Shown here: positions 22,133-33,156 of the stretch, piece after piece
Layout of the letters: each line of letters starts with the position of its first letter
How positions within the stretch are numbered: position 1 is the stretch's first letter
From: Nemania diffusa
Taxonomy: Eukaryota > Ascomycota > Sordariomycetes > Xylariales > Xylariaceae
DNA: 64,000 nucleotides
Assembly: GCA_038501195.1 (NCBI GenBank)
Contig: JBBPUQ010000003.1
Coordinates: 3,254,501-3,318,500, forward strand
Direction of reading: 5' to 3'
Translations under genes and position numbers: made by a program
Notes under the pieces: generated by a model
What the model was told of the DNA's origin: nothing
Database searches by the model: none
What the model saw: only the letters and a program-made list of their open reading frames with translations

Positions 22133-25100
22133 TTAGTGATGTTCGTCGCCAGAAATTCCGTTCGGTAATGTGCCTGGGGATTCTAGGTTTCTGCGAAATC
22201 CATTCACGAGGTGTACTTGTGGGGATGATAGGCTGGATGGTGACATGTTCTCCCCGCCATACTCTGTCGCCTCATTCGAGGTCATACTTTTTGGCGTCAA
22301 GTGAGACCCATTGAGAACCGATTGTTTTTGTTGCTCGGTTAAAAGGTACGCCAGATTTTGTTCAATGCAAAGGCGTGCATAATCGGGTTCGTCAGGCGTC
22401 ACGGCAACCAATCCACCACGCCTTCTAGGTACTCGCTGTTCAGGGAAAGGCTCTCTGCTTGGCCTATATTTTCCTGGTCTCTCTTCACCAACAAGTCGTC
22501 CATTGATATAATATTTGTTACGTGGTGCAAAAGGACCACGGCTGGCGGCATCTGGATCATGTTTCCATTTACTCGGACCACTGAACCTAAAGAGGTCCGA
22601 TTCATTTTCGGGAAGTTCGCGGTAACAGATGGCAATTCTGACGTCGTAGAGATGAGGAATCGAAGGGACTGCATGGAGGAAGTCGGATTCCTTCGGAAAC
22701 GTTAGTGTGGGGATAAAAAAATGTAAACAGTACCACGACTTACTTTGACGAAGAACATGTCTGTCTCGAGGAAACGATTGGCCGCATCGCCACGGATTTG
22801 TTCAAGCTTTTTGTAACCGACTGTACGTGGATCTCCTCCGTAGAGATCTGGAAGCTGTTCTCCTAGGTGGTAAAGTTTACTTTCCGTCAAAGCGTATCGG
22901 TCCTGTTCCAAACGCCAGATAACCCTTTTTGCGATGCTAGACACGGGAACCCGTTGCCAGGTAGTATCTACATTATAGCAATTAGCCAGTCCGTACACAG
23001 TTCAAGATAAAATCCGCGTAGCAACTTACATTGTGACAACGAGATATCCTTCTCGCCTAGGAGAAGAGCGACTTGGGTGTTGAGAAGCCACTGGTCGCGC
23101 CCGCCCGGCTTACCAGTTGTTGATGGATCGATGGTGTCATACCGAACCCCTTGCGCTTTCGCGAAAAGTTCTGCGATCTCCCTGTGCCTAGGATTTACAC
23201 AGCTGTCGAGCCACCGTAAAAGGGGCGGCAGTTTTGAGACACGGATTCGCTCTTGCTCTGCTTGATGGGCCCGTTGCAATTCCAATTCCCGTGCAATCCG
23301 TTCAACGCGCTCACGCTCCTTCTGCCGCTCTTCTTCTTCCCGAACACGACGAGCTTGTTCTTCTGCCGCGATTTCCTTTTCTCGACGAATCCTCTCTTCT
23401 TCTTCACGTCGGCGCCGCTCTTCATCCTCACGCCGCTGCCGCTCTTCTTCCTCACGTCTCCTCCGTTCTTGTTCTTCGCGCTGCCTTCGCTCCTGTTCCT
23501 CTCGTTGCTTCCGTTCTTGTTCCTGCAGTCGCTTTCGCTCTTCCTCTTCCCTTAATCTCCGTTCTTCTTCTAGCCGAGCTTTTTCTGCTGCTTCCTTGCG
23601 TTTCAGCTCTTCACGTTCAAGACGATCCTGTTCTTCAGCTTCTAGACGCTTTCTTTCGGCTTCTTGTTCCTTTTGTTTCGCCTCTTCCTCTTGTTTTTTC
23701 CTCTCTCGTTCCTGTAGCTCACGTTCAGCATCCTTCCTCCGGCCCTCGTCGCGAGCAGACGACTCAAGTTGAGCCTTTCGCCGTTGCTTCTTTACGTCTT
23801 CTCTCTCAGAATCGGCCGGTATCTCACCCTCTTCCTCCTCTGATACATGGATTACATCTCGCATTTCTACATCAGGTTCTTCCGAAGCAACAGTAATGCT
23901 CTTGTCGGAGTTGGATGATTTTTCCCACTCTCGACGATCACGATTGGTTTTTGTTGGCTTTGAAGCTCCCCTAGCATCGTTGTCGGGATTGCGTTGTCTC
24001 TGGGTAGAGTCGCGGGACATCTCCCGTTTCGTGTGACGATTTTCCGGCGAGGGTGGCTCTAAGTACCGTTTCTCCTTAGCATCAGGATCTAGCTTTCGTC
24101 TCTTCGAAGGTGCGCCAACGTCTTCCTTTTCCCTAGAACCACGCCTGGAAGGGCTATTACTCGAACGATGTCTCTTCCCCGAAACATCGGCGGCGGATAG
24201 CCGGTCGGTTGACTCATCCCGCTTAAGTGCCTTTGTCCGATTGAGATGTTTTTCACGAGGCTTTTCTGAAGATTCATCATTCTTAGGCTCGACGCGCTCG
24301 ATTCCTGAAACATTTGACGCTAGACTTTCACGGCGCTGTTTCTCCCGTTGGCCCTTGAGGTCTTTTCCTGAAATAAGCTTTCGTCGCGGTTTTATAGCCT
24401 CGCCATCGGAAGAGCCCGCCACTTCCGGTTCTATCAATTTTGGCATGACAGGATTTTTCGACCTCGCCGGTGAGATCTCGCGATCTGATGATGCAGTATT
24501 CGATTCCCGTTCTTCTCGTTTAGGGCGACCAGGCCCTCGTTTGGGCGAAGTTTGACCATCCTGAGTGCCAAAGGAGAGTGAACGGCGCTTTTCCCGAGGA
24601 CTCCTTGCAGTCTTGGCGGGATTAAGTTTCTTTTTAGGTTCAGAGCCACGAGATGGGCTGATCGATGGCCGACGTTTCTTTGGGCGGGGTACATCTGAAG
24701 TGGGCTCATGGCGATTTCCCCGTCTAGAGTCCGTGTCCTGTTCTCGTTCCCGCCGGCTAGGAGAGGGTTTGGCCTTCGACGGGCCTTTGTGTTCCTTCTT
24801 ATATTGGTCGTATGCATCTTTCAAAAGGTGCTCCTCTTCTTTCCAGTTCGGACCTTCACGCCGTCGAGCAATTTCGTAATATGTGTGTCCCCTATATAGG
24901 CGGGTTGGGTTAAACTTGTTAGCATTGAGAAGCAATTTAATAACCTCGATGTTCTCCTGCCCGATAGCGGCAAGCATCGGAGTTGCATGGTCTACCGGAA
25001 GACCGGGCACTGGTCGAGGGTCAGGGTTTGCACCACCTAAAGCAAGAAGAAGCTCAACAACAAGATTATGACCTCCTCGTGCTGCATTTACTAGAGCCTC

Positions 25101-26855
25101 AGGATCATCACAGCGCTCCTTGACTTGTAGCACACGAGTCACGGTCTCATTGTCGCCGCGGGCAGCAGCCTGCCGGAGTGTTTTGTCATCCAGGTTCATG
25201 TATAGCAAATGGTTACTGGTCTTCGTGGAGCGTACAGTTCCGCCACGACGCTTCTCTGCGAGGAGACTACTTATGGGAGCAGCTGGAGAATCGCGTGGGC
25301 TATCGGGCCCATGAGACGAGAGAGTGTCGTGTAGATCTTGAGGTTGGTGATCTTCAGAGGTACGACACAGTTCACCCCCACGCTCCTTCGCGTCTCTAAG
25401 AGCTGCACGGATTTCTTCCGCATTATCCAGATCGTCTGGAACTTTCTCTAAAGGTTCGTGTCCTTCTGCATCAGCTTTCCGAGGATTGACACCAGCTTTT
25501 AACAGAAGTTTGACCACACCCAAGTGACCGTTTTCCACAGCGTCCAGGAGAGGCGTTTCTTTATCACTATTGCGACAATCCAGGTTGCATCCCGCATCAA
25601 CCAACAGTTGAACGATATTCTCATGACCGTTTAACGAGGCAATCTGTAGAGGTGTATTTCCTGCGTAATCGGCAAAATTCAAATCCTCTGGTCTTTCAGC
25701 GAGCCGTTTTTGAGCAATGTCATATTCTCCCTTCGCACAAGCCTTCGCAAGGAGTGTCTGGCCATGATTATCGACATGTTTCTTATGACCCGGCATCCTA
25801 GCAGGCGATATGGTTGATTCGCCCGTGAGAGGGGTAGCGATGCTTTTCATCTTAGAGCTTCTAGGATGTGGGCTACCACTCGCCGAGGAATCATCTGATT
25901 GATAATCAGTAGATTGGAGGGGAGCGGGAACACGTCGTTTTTTGTTGCTTAGGCCATTCGAAGATTGGGAGGGCAGCTGTGTAGAAATACTACGTCGATG
26001 TGTGCGAGAAGGTGGCGAAACGGATCGGTTTCTCGGGATATGTTGTTTATCTACTGGTCTCCCAGACGACAAAGTTCTGTAGTCTCTATCTCGAACGCCG
26101 GTTGACGCATCAATGTTGGTATCCGAGATACGCGGTCGCCGAGCCTTGCGCATTCCTCCTTCGTCATCTGATTCCGTCTTCACTGCCCTTCTTTTCCCAG
26201 CAAGGAGCCTCTCCGCCGACTTGGCCTTATCCTTGCGGGACACTTTATGCGACCGCGACTTCGACGATTCGGACCCAGATTCGGACTGGACATCGCCAGA
26301 CCTGTGCCGCCTATGCGAAGAATCATTGCTGGTGCGGTTATGAACTAGAGGAGAAGTTGGGGTGGAACTAAGTGCACCAGAGCTATTTTTGGCTCGTTGT
26401 TTTTCGTTCTCAGTGTGTCGCCTTTTTCTCCCACCCAGCGAAATTGAAGTGCCATCGTCAGAATGACCACCGTTACGGTCTACATCTCTCGCATCACTCA
26501 ACGGCTTCCTCGGTCGTGGGATACTATTCATCTCCTGGTCGCTCTTATCCTCATGTTTGATGACCTTCCGGGGTTTCGAGGGAGAGATGCCATCCTTGCC
26601 AGGCAAGACGATGGTCTCCGCGTCCGAGTTCTGATCAAGCGCGACATCGTCGTCTAGCGTGTTGGATGAGATGGTCACAGGCCGGGCATCTTTGGCTACA
26701 GGTGGAGATTTGTTGTTGTTCGTGGTGGGTGTAGGATCATTCGTTGCAGTAGCGAAAGTCGACTTTGACCTGAGAGTGTCGGCGCCCGAGTCTGCTTCCT
26801 TGTGGGAAGCGAGCTGCTTCGTACTTGAGGACTCGGCAGCATTCTGCGCATCCAT
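22133..26855 (-). CDS. Large ankyrin-repeat and coiled-coil nuclear protein, Hos4-like (Set3 complex)
   Basis: Three exons on the minus strand, 26855-23030, 22967-22744 and 22690-22133, with phases 1 and 0, give 1535 residues. The introns are 62 and 53 nt. The N-terminal 350 residues are Ser/Arg/Lys-rich and disordered with several basic nuclear-targeting patches. Ankyrin repeats lie at about 363-470 (e.g. GNTPLQIASLNGHENIVQLL, ETPLLDAVENGHLGVVKLLL), with a second group at about 550-650. Disordered, highly charged sequence follows, then a long E/K/R/Q-rich coiled coil (about 1005-1205). The C-terminal exons form a conserved globular region (WQRVPVSSIAKRVIWRLEQD...). Hos4 in yeast is the ankyrin subunit of the Set3 histone-deacetylase complex. 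Large filamentous-fungal proteins of this layout are usually called Hos4-like. Assignment to Set3C is by resemblance, not proof. Confidence 0.75.
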
Positions 26856-28535
26856 AGCATTTAATTCATATACCAGGCTCTCATACAGTACACCATGGTG
26901 GCCACTCGTCGAGGACGTTGGCTAAGTTGTAGTTGCGCCGGCGGGGTGAGAGGGGGAGCCTACAGGAGGTGTTTACACAGTCGGTCGCTGATGTCTCGTG
27001 TTGTCAGACCAGAGAGTCGGTTCCGCCGGTCGCGAGTCCAATGGAGCGATCGAATACGATGGGACAGGGACAGCGGTACGAAGCGCCGGGCGAAGGGGGA
27101 GCTGGAGTTAGCACTACGGTTAGGTAAAAGCGTACAGAGACCAAGTCGGTTGATGCTGAGTGTTGATATTGGTGGGAAACAGGTAATGAATAACGAGAAC
27201 GGATTGGAGAACGTAATCTTGTGGTTGGCGAGACAGGAATTGAGAGAGTGCTAGGTAGGAAGGAAAAGGATGCACAAGACCAACAGAAGAGTGAAGAACG
27301 GGAGTATGGATTTGGCAGCACACTAGATACCTACCTACATACCTAGAGGACAGAGACCTACGGTTAGGTAGCACAATCGCAGTATGGTGGTAGGTACAGG
27401 GGGATAAGGTGCGTAGGTAGAGCTCGAACACAGCCAGTGAGCAGCATAGGTCTAGGGTACCTACCTGCTACTGTGCCTACTGGTCTGCCTACTGGTGTCC
27501 TGCTGAACATTCTGTGGTGAGGACAAAGTACCGATGGTAAATAGGTCGGTATGCTGTAGAGGGTAGGTACAACACGCCTCGGGTACCCACCTTACCTGGC
27601 AGGGCATAGGCAGACCCGGGTCAAAATAATCACGTTATCACTTTTATGGACTAGCGTTCAGCTTAGTAGCGTGGGCTAGGCTGTGCTAGTCCATTCTCCG
27701 CTAGCGCAATACCACTGCACCATAATGCTTGGAGATGCATGATTGGGCAAGGCCTGCATGAATAGGCCGGTATTGCCGTAAAATTGCACTTTGCTCCCAG
27801 CCTACAGTGCACCAGTCCACCAACCCTGGCCGGAAGCCCCAAAGCAACACCCATGTCCCTATTAGGAGCGTACACTCCTGCCCGCCCGCCCCCATCTCAC
27901 CATTCCTTTTCTTATCAACCTGTTGCCTGCCCGCCTCCTCTCTCGTTCACTCCGACTCTTGGTCGCAGGTACACCACCTATTCATCAATTTCCTATCGAG
28001 TTCTGTTTCTAACACTTGTTTCATGTGGTGCAGGTTGTTGGGCATTTGTTTTCTACTCACATGTTGTTGAGTTTCAATTTCCTCTGCCTAATATAGGTGT
28101 CCTGTCTCTGCTGCTCTCTGAGGACCAAGATCTTGGCAACAAGTTTCCTCGTCCTCAAGAAAGTTGGCCCTAGGCGCACACAGAAGCGATCATCGAGACT
28201 GACACAAGCTGATCATCTCCCCCCCACCTTTGGACGATCTCTTATCACCTGTGCCGGTATCGTTTTGTATCAGGCATAAGTAACATTCATATACGTACAG
28301 AACACATCCACGAGCCTTAGGTGGCAGATGCCTTGGACCCCAATCTATCAACAAGTTCGGATAGGACTCCCACCGCCAAGATCATCAGTAGTAACAATAG
28401 TCAATCTCCCAAGTCTCTTTCTTTTCTAGCCTTGAATCTCTGCTCCGTAGATACAAGGCTAGTCTTACAGGACAAGTACATACTCGAAGGTCCTCGCTGA
28501 TAGTACCGGTTTGCATCGAGCCCTTTCACATAGCG
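26856..28535. other. Divergent promoter region, no gene seen
   Basis: A 1.7-kb region between divergently transcribed genes. It carries many ACCTACC/GTAGGTA tracts between 27250 and 27600, and C/T-rich sequence from 27840 to 28000 that may be the 5' UTR of the plus-strand gene. The 129-codon frame at 27784-28173 has no recognisable content. Confidence 0.5.
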
Positions 28536-29300
28536 ATGGACACTGCAAGCGACCCCTTGCTACCACAATCCCTTAGCCATGCCCGAGTCCTCCAGCTGCC
28601 ACATGCTGCATTCTACATTTCGGAGTTCATTACCGAAGATGAAGAGAAACACATACTCGACAAGATAGCGACTGCGCCGAAGCCACGTTGGAAGCAACTC
28701 AGTCGACGTCGACTGCAGACCTGGCCATCAGATCTCATCAGCAACAAGTTGGTTGACGCACCCCTACCGTCATGGCTTGAGGAGCCCATTGTTACGCGCC
28801 TACGATCACTCCATCTAGAAGAAGATGCAGACTCGCAGTCGCACATCTTCTCCAACAGCCCCCACAAGCGCCCGAACCACGTACTGATCAACGAATATCC
28901 ACCAGGTATTGGTATCATGCCACACAAAGATGGTGCTGCTTACCATCCTATCGTCTGTACAGTGAGCCTTGGTGCCAGCATCTGCTTAGGCATCCATGAG
29001 ATGAAAGAGGATGGCACACTCAACAAGACTCCAGCTTGGAGGATCCTACAAGAACCTAGAAGTCTTCTAATCACAACTGCAGATCTTTACACGAATTATT
29101 TACATGGCATTGACGATATCACGGAAGACATTGGGCTCTCAGAAGGGACAGTTGCTAATTGGTCCTTGCTGAGACCAAGTTCGACGTTTCACGAAGGTCG
29201 GAACCTACGCCAAACACGTACCAGTCTAACCTACCGAGATGTTTTGAATGTCTCCAAGTTAGGGACCAAGCTCGGTCTTTTGTTCAACCAGAGAAAGTAA
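28536..29300 (+). CDS. ALKBH6-like 2-oxoglutarate/Fe(II) dioxygenase
   Basis: An intronless frame of 254 residues. The fold and active site of the AlkB family are visible: the P-N-H-V-L-I-N-E-Y segment (113-121), the iron ligands H130 and D132 in MPHKDGAAYHP, the distal ligand H190 in NYLHGI, and the 2-oxoglutarate-binding arginines R228 and R234 in RTSLTYRDV. ALKBH6-type spacing (H-K-D-G and Y-x-H-G-I) fits better than ALKBH1/2/3. Family members oxidatively demethylate nucleic acids; the substrate of ALKBH6-type proteins is less clear, with tRNA or damaged DNA suggested. The gene ends 25 bp from the stop codon of the opposite-strand neighbour, so the two transcripts almost certainly overlap. 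Confidence 0.85.
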   Translation: MDTASDPLLPQSLSHARVLQLPHAAFYISEFITEDEEKHILDKIATAPKPRWKQLSRRRLQTWPSDLISNKLVDAPLPSWLEEPIVTRLRSLHLEEDADSQSHIFSNSPHKRPNHVLINEYPPGIGIMPHKDGAAYHPIVCTVSLGASICLGIHEMKEDGTLNKTPAWRILQEPRSLLITTADLYTNYLHGIDDITEDIGLSEGTVANWSLLRPSSTFHEGRNLRQTRTSLTYRDVLNVSKLGTKLGLLFNQRK

Positions 29301-29325
29301 TATGATTTGCCTAGACTTGCCGAGT

Positions 29326-30392
29326 TCAAAATATGATAGGTATCATCTTCCATTTGCCTTCGACTCGACTACCGAACTTCTCGCCATACCATAGCTTGGT
29401 TCCGTTTGCAGTGACACCAAGATTGACCGAAACGAACAGCACTGCGCAAATCAAGGTTCGATTATACAACTGACCTTCAGGGGCTGCCATTACCGCGAGT
29501 GACAGATAGAGCAAGCATTCACAGGTGTAGTGCGGGCACACCAGATACCGAAACAAGCCACCCTCGGGAAGTGAATATTTCTTTAAGCCAGCAAGATACC
29601 GATGACACCTATATTGCATGAACCATGCAATCAGAAACATCGAGGTCGCTATGATTGATTTAGAAGGCGGGGCTTCGATGCTAGGACAGTTTTCGCCAGA
29701 ACACTGTATCGACCCTATTTTTCCATCAATACAAGGTGAGAGAGTTTTATAAGAGACATAAACTTACTCGACCCTTCTACCCAAATAGAAACACTTGTGC
29801 ATAAGTAAAAAACATTTCCCAAGAGCCAATGGACAATCCACATCCTAGAAGACGACGGCCGTAGGACAACCAAATATTCGTACAGACGCCTTGCACCTTG
29901 GAGACCCATGAAAAACCAGGCAAGAACGACTTGACTCAGAGTCATCGATGATGTGGCTTTGGAACACTGATTCTTAACAATGAGTTCCAGCATCTTTCCG
30001 TGGGTGACGAATTGGATCGCCCAGAATATCGTGCAGGATAGAGAAAGGATATAAAAGTGAATGAACCAGGAATGTGGAATTCTGCCTACGGACGCGAGGC
30101 AAGAAATGACACGAAAGAGATATCCTGTGTTGCTATCGTCAGGTTCTCCGCCAGTATCCTTGTGACCTCGAGTAGGGGCTTGAGCTAATGTAGCATCAGA
30201 GCTTCGCGCACCGTACTGCGTCAGTAGCTGTTGTGCAGTATCTGGTAATGCTGCGAGTGCCAGCACAGCTGCTGCACTCAGCACGTAGAAGAGTTGGCAT
30301 ATCTCTGCCGGGCTTAGGTTCGAGACAAATTCATAAAGGTAAGTCACCACCATTGTGGTGTGTTTGGAGGTCGCAGACAGATGCGAAGACAA
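29326..30392 (-). CDS. Polyprenol reductase-like protein (SRD5A3/Dfg10 family)
   Basis: Two exons, 30392-29768 and 29714-29326, joined in phase 1 over a 53-nt intron (GTAAGT...AATAG), give 337 residues. Several hydrophobic segments are spread through the protein. The C-terminal steroid-5-alpha-reductase-like domain carries GGLFRYLVCPHYTCECLLYL, the family's signature loop, and ends with an N-x-x-V-T-A-N-G-T-K-x-W-Y motif and a short basic tail. Yeast Dfg10 and human SRD5A3 act in the ER in making dolichol, the lipid carrier for N-glycosylation, from polyprenol. The start could also be the second Met (MVVTYLYEF, residue 14), since the preceding residues are polar. The gene is tail to tail with the ALKBH6-like gene. 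Confidence 0.85.
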
Positions 30393-31507
30393 ATCTGTTG
30401 AGTCGGGCCAGGTAGAGTTGTGTTGTGTGACCAGTCCGAAAACTTTTCTAGATGGTAAATACCGATTATATAGCTAATTACAATTGCATATGCACATAAA
30501 ATGGTTATTGGCTTGCAGGAGCCCCAAGCACGTGTACATACCTGCCTAGGTATGTAGGTATTCGACAACATATAAGTACCTAGGGTACCTACCTAAAATC
30601 CACATCCCGCGGAAAGTTAGAAGCACTTAGGAAGAAGCTCACCAGCAAGTGGAAACGCAGCTACTGCTGGAATTTTGTAATATCCCCTAGAAATTGTTAA
30701 GTACGTATCCCACCCTTTCCAGAATGTTGATCGCGGGTTTATGGACAGAGGTAATACTACATGCACAAAGCAAGTATGTCCATGATCTATGTAGGTACTT
30801 ACATATGAATTTGCACCAAGTGTACCTAATATTTAACAAACCCGAGTTTAAGTGTTAAATTTCCAAAACTCCATGAAGGTCAGCCTTTTTTAACCATAGC
30901 ATGGTAGATAAACTGAAGATAACATATTTAACGTGGGCTGAGTAATTGCTTTGACTTACAGAATTAAGAGAGACAATATTATGTTGCTTGAGCATAGTAT
31001 TACTGCTCCTTAGTACCTACCTAGTTACTTCTCTGAAAAAGACTGGTAAGGAATGGTTTCGTTATGCCTTGTCCCAGTTCATACACTTTGTTTTACTGCA
31101 GGTATACCGTCGTGGAAATATCCAGTTTACTAGAGACAGCCAGATAAATGTCTTTTCAACGCCAGTGTTGTTGGCTTTAAGCGATACCTGTATCAACGAT
31201 CTAGTTTAACAGTTTTGATAACATCTCACCAGTACTATTGTTAAAAACTAGCTATACTCCAAGCTTGACCAATCAGGATAACTAGACTTTTTATTTCACC
31301 TGGGGTGATATCGCAGATTTGTCCGGCTTAACCTAGATAAGCTACCTGTCTTGTTGAAACTTTTCTACGGTAAATTCGATTTACCTGTATCGACTGCTTT
31401 ATTAGGTTAAATTATGTGGATGTTGACTAACTCGTTGCTTATAATGTATAGCATAAATCTCCAACGTGACTAGGAGCGTCGGGTTCCTTCCGTCAAGCAA
31501 AGATAAT
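30393..31507. other. Gene-free flank leading into an AT-rich island
   Basis: Contains the polyprenol reductase promoter and dense TAGGTAC/CCTAGG tracts at about 30541-30597. From about 30680 on it becomes AT-rich. The 73-codon frame at 30988-31209 shows no protein-like features. Confidence 0.5.
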
Positions 31508-31701
31508 TGTCAGAGGCAGAAGTCACAGAGTGAATAGAAGTCCTATAGTAGCTAGGAAGATGGGTGTAGTATAGGGCTCAATAGATAGCTTCATTGATTC
31601 CTAACCTCCTAGATCTATAAAGGGGACCGAAGGCCCCTTATATATAGCCAAATCCATAGATATGATCACCCTAGGGGGTCTTGTTACTTTATCACCTAAC
31701 A
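31508..31701 (+). mobile_element. Solo LTR, copy 1, with ATAAT target duplication
   Basis: A 194-bp element starts TGTCAGAGG and ends CACCTAACA, with the TG...CA ends typical of LTRs. The five bases before it (31503-31507) and after it (31702-31706) are both ATAAT, a perfect 5-bp target-site duplication. It matches copies 2 and 3 over its full length, and copy 3 most closely. No internal retrotransposon domain is attached, so it is a solo LTR left by recombination. Confidence 0.85.
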
Positions 31702-32542
31702 ATAATATAAGATAAACAAGAAAGGTTTTTAATAAACTTAGCTCGATTATTAAATATAAACCGCAGTTAAGCTGTTGTATATTGATTTATATGGTGTCAA
31801 AGCTTTATAAGATTAACGGCGTTGTTTTCTTATAATATAAGTTAAAGTCGGGCTGCTGTCAGGTTTTATTATCAAGGTTAAAGTCTAATATAATTATGCT
31901 TAAATCTTTCGTCTATGACCAAACTACATTCCAACTTTATATAATCATTATAGCTAGTATAAATACCCTCAAAGGTTTGTCGGCGTTTTTTAAAACGTGT
32001 TCTGACTAGATAAAAAATTTAGCCCCTTCGTGTTAACTTAAGTACGGCGTATTGTTTAATTATTCACACATCAATGAGCTATCTAGTAAATACCCTCATT
32101 GCTACTAAGGTCGGTACTTATATATTCCCTTACAGTTTGTATAACGCTTAAACAAGGCAACATACCAACCCGAACTCACATAACCACACCACTCTTTGGT
32201 AGGCTCAATGAGATGTATTATAAGACTGAACAAATCATATGTTACCTTTTTGGAATAGTTTAAGTCTTCAAAGCATAATACCTATATCCCAGAAGTCTCA
32301 TTTCAAGCTAGCGAGCGGTAAGGTTATTTTAAAGCCATTGTTAATAGGCTACAAGTTACAATTACACTCCCTCGCGCCGTCTATAGACTATACTATCCAA
32401 TATTCTTAGGATGCTAGAATATCCTAAAGTTCAATAATGTCTAATACGAGGAGCAAATAGTGAACTACTTTCTGGTTTACAAATAGAAAATATAGTCTCT
32501 CTAGTTACCTTTTGGTAAATTAATGAGCCAAATGGATGCCTG
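31702..32542. other. AT-rich degraded DNA between LTR copies
   Basis: Very AT-rich with stops in all frames. It could be remnants of transposon coding sequence degraded by repeat-induced point mutation, but I could not identify a family. No gene is seen. Confidence 0.5.
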
Positions 32543-32719
32543 TGCTAGAGGATTAGGTCACAGAGTGAATAGAAGACCTGTAGCAACTAGGAAGAAGTGT
32601 GTAGGATTGTGTAGTATAGGGCTTGGTAGAAAGATTCATATATTTATGACCCTCTATGTCAATAAGGGGGACCGAAAGTCTCACTACCCTATAGAGTCTA
32701 AGTACTTTATCACCTGACA
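32543..32719 (+). mobile_element. Solo LTR, copy 2, with GCCTG target duplication
   Basis: A 177-bp element starts TGCTAGAGG and ends CACCTGACA. It is flanked by GCCTG on both sides (32538-32542 and 32720-32724), a perfect 5-bp duplication. It shares GTCACAGAGTGAATAGAAG, GTAGTATAGGGCT and ACTTTATCACCTGACA with the other copies, but is more diverged and shorter in the middle. It has the same orientation as copy 1. Confidence 0.83.
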
Positions 32720-32845
32720 GCCTGTTGCAACATATACTAATGAAATGTCGATGCAATCTAACTGGCCTTGCGTTGGAGGTACTGTAGTCACAGACCACCT
32801 AGTCCTTCGCTATTCGTATACTTTGACGAACATACAAAGTCTATA

Positions 32846-33038
32846 TGTCAGGTGATAAAGTAACAAGCACCTATAGGGTGGTTATATCTATTGATTTGGC
32901 TATATATAAGGGACCTTTGGTCCCCCTTATAGATCTAGGAGGTCAGGAATCAATGAATCTATCTATTGAGCCCTATACTACACCTTCTACCTGGCTGCGA
33001 CAGGACTTCTATTCACTCTGTGACATCCTCCTCTGACA
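32846..33038 (-). mobile_element. Solo LTR, copy 3, inverted, with CTATA target duplication
   Basis: A 193-bp element reads TGTCAGGTGATAAAG...CCTCTGACA on the plus strand, the reverse of copies 1 and 2. It is flanked by CTATA on both sides (32841-32845 and 33039-33043). Most differences from copy 1 are transitions. Copies 1 and 3 together form a large inverted repeat around the region. Confidence 0.85.
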
Positions 33039-33134
33039 CTATAAGAAGTCTATAAGTATATAGTATACTAATCGTAACTATTCCAGTAAATAACCTCAAC
33101 AAAAACCACAACCACTTACTCTCTTAACAATTAT

Positions 33135-33156
33135 CCCCCCCCCCCCCCCCCCCCCC
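33135..33156. repeat. 22-nt C homopolymer
   Basis: An uninterrupted run of 22 C residues followed by GGG, inside otherwise AT-rich DNA. The length could be a sequencing estimate. Such a run could mark the edge of an inserted element or an assembly join, and the sequence alone does not tell which. Confidence 0.9.

Noticed and set aside
27784..28173. 129-codon plus-strand frame upstream of the ALKBH6-like gene
   Set aside because: Pro/Ser-rich translation of C/T-rich leader sequence, without domain features or a conserved start.
31508..32719. LTR copies 1 and 2 as the paired LTRs of one retrotransposon
   Set aside because: Each copy has its own perfect target duplication on both sides (ATAAT and GCCTG), they differ substantially in the middle, and no retrotransposon domain could be read between them.
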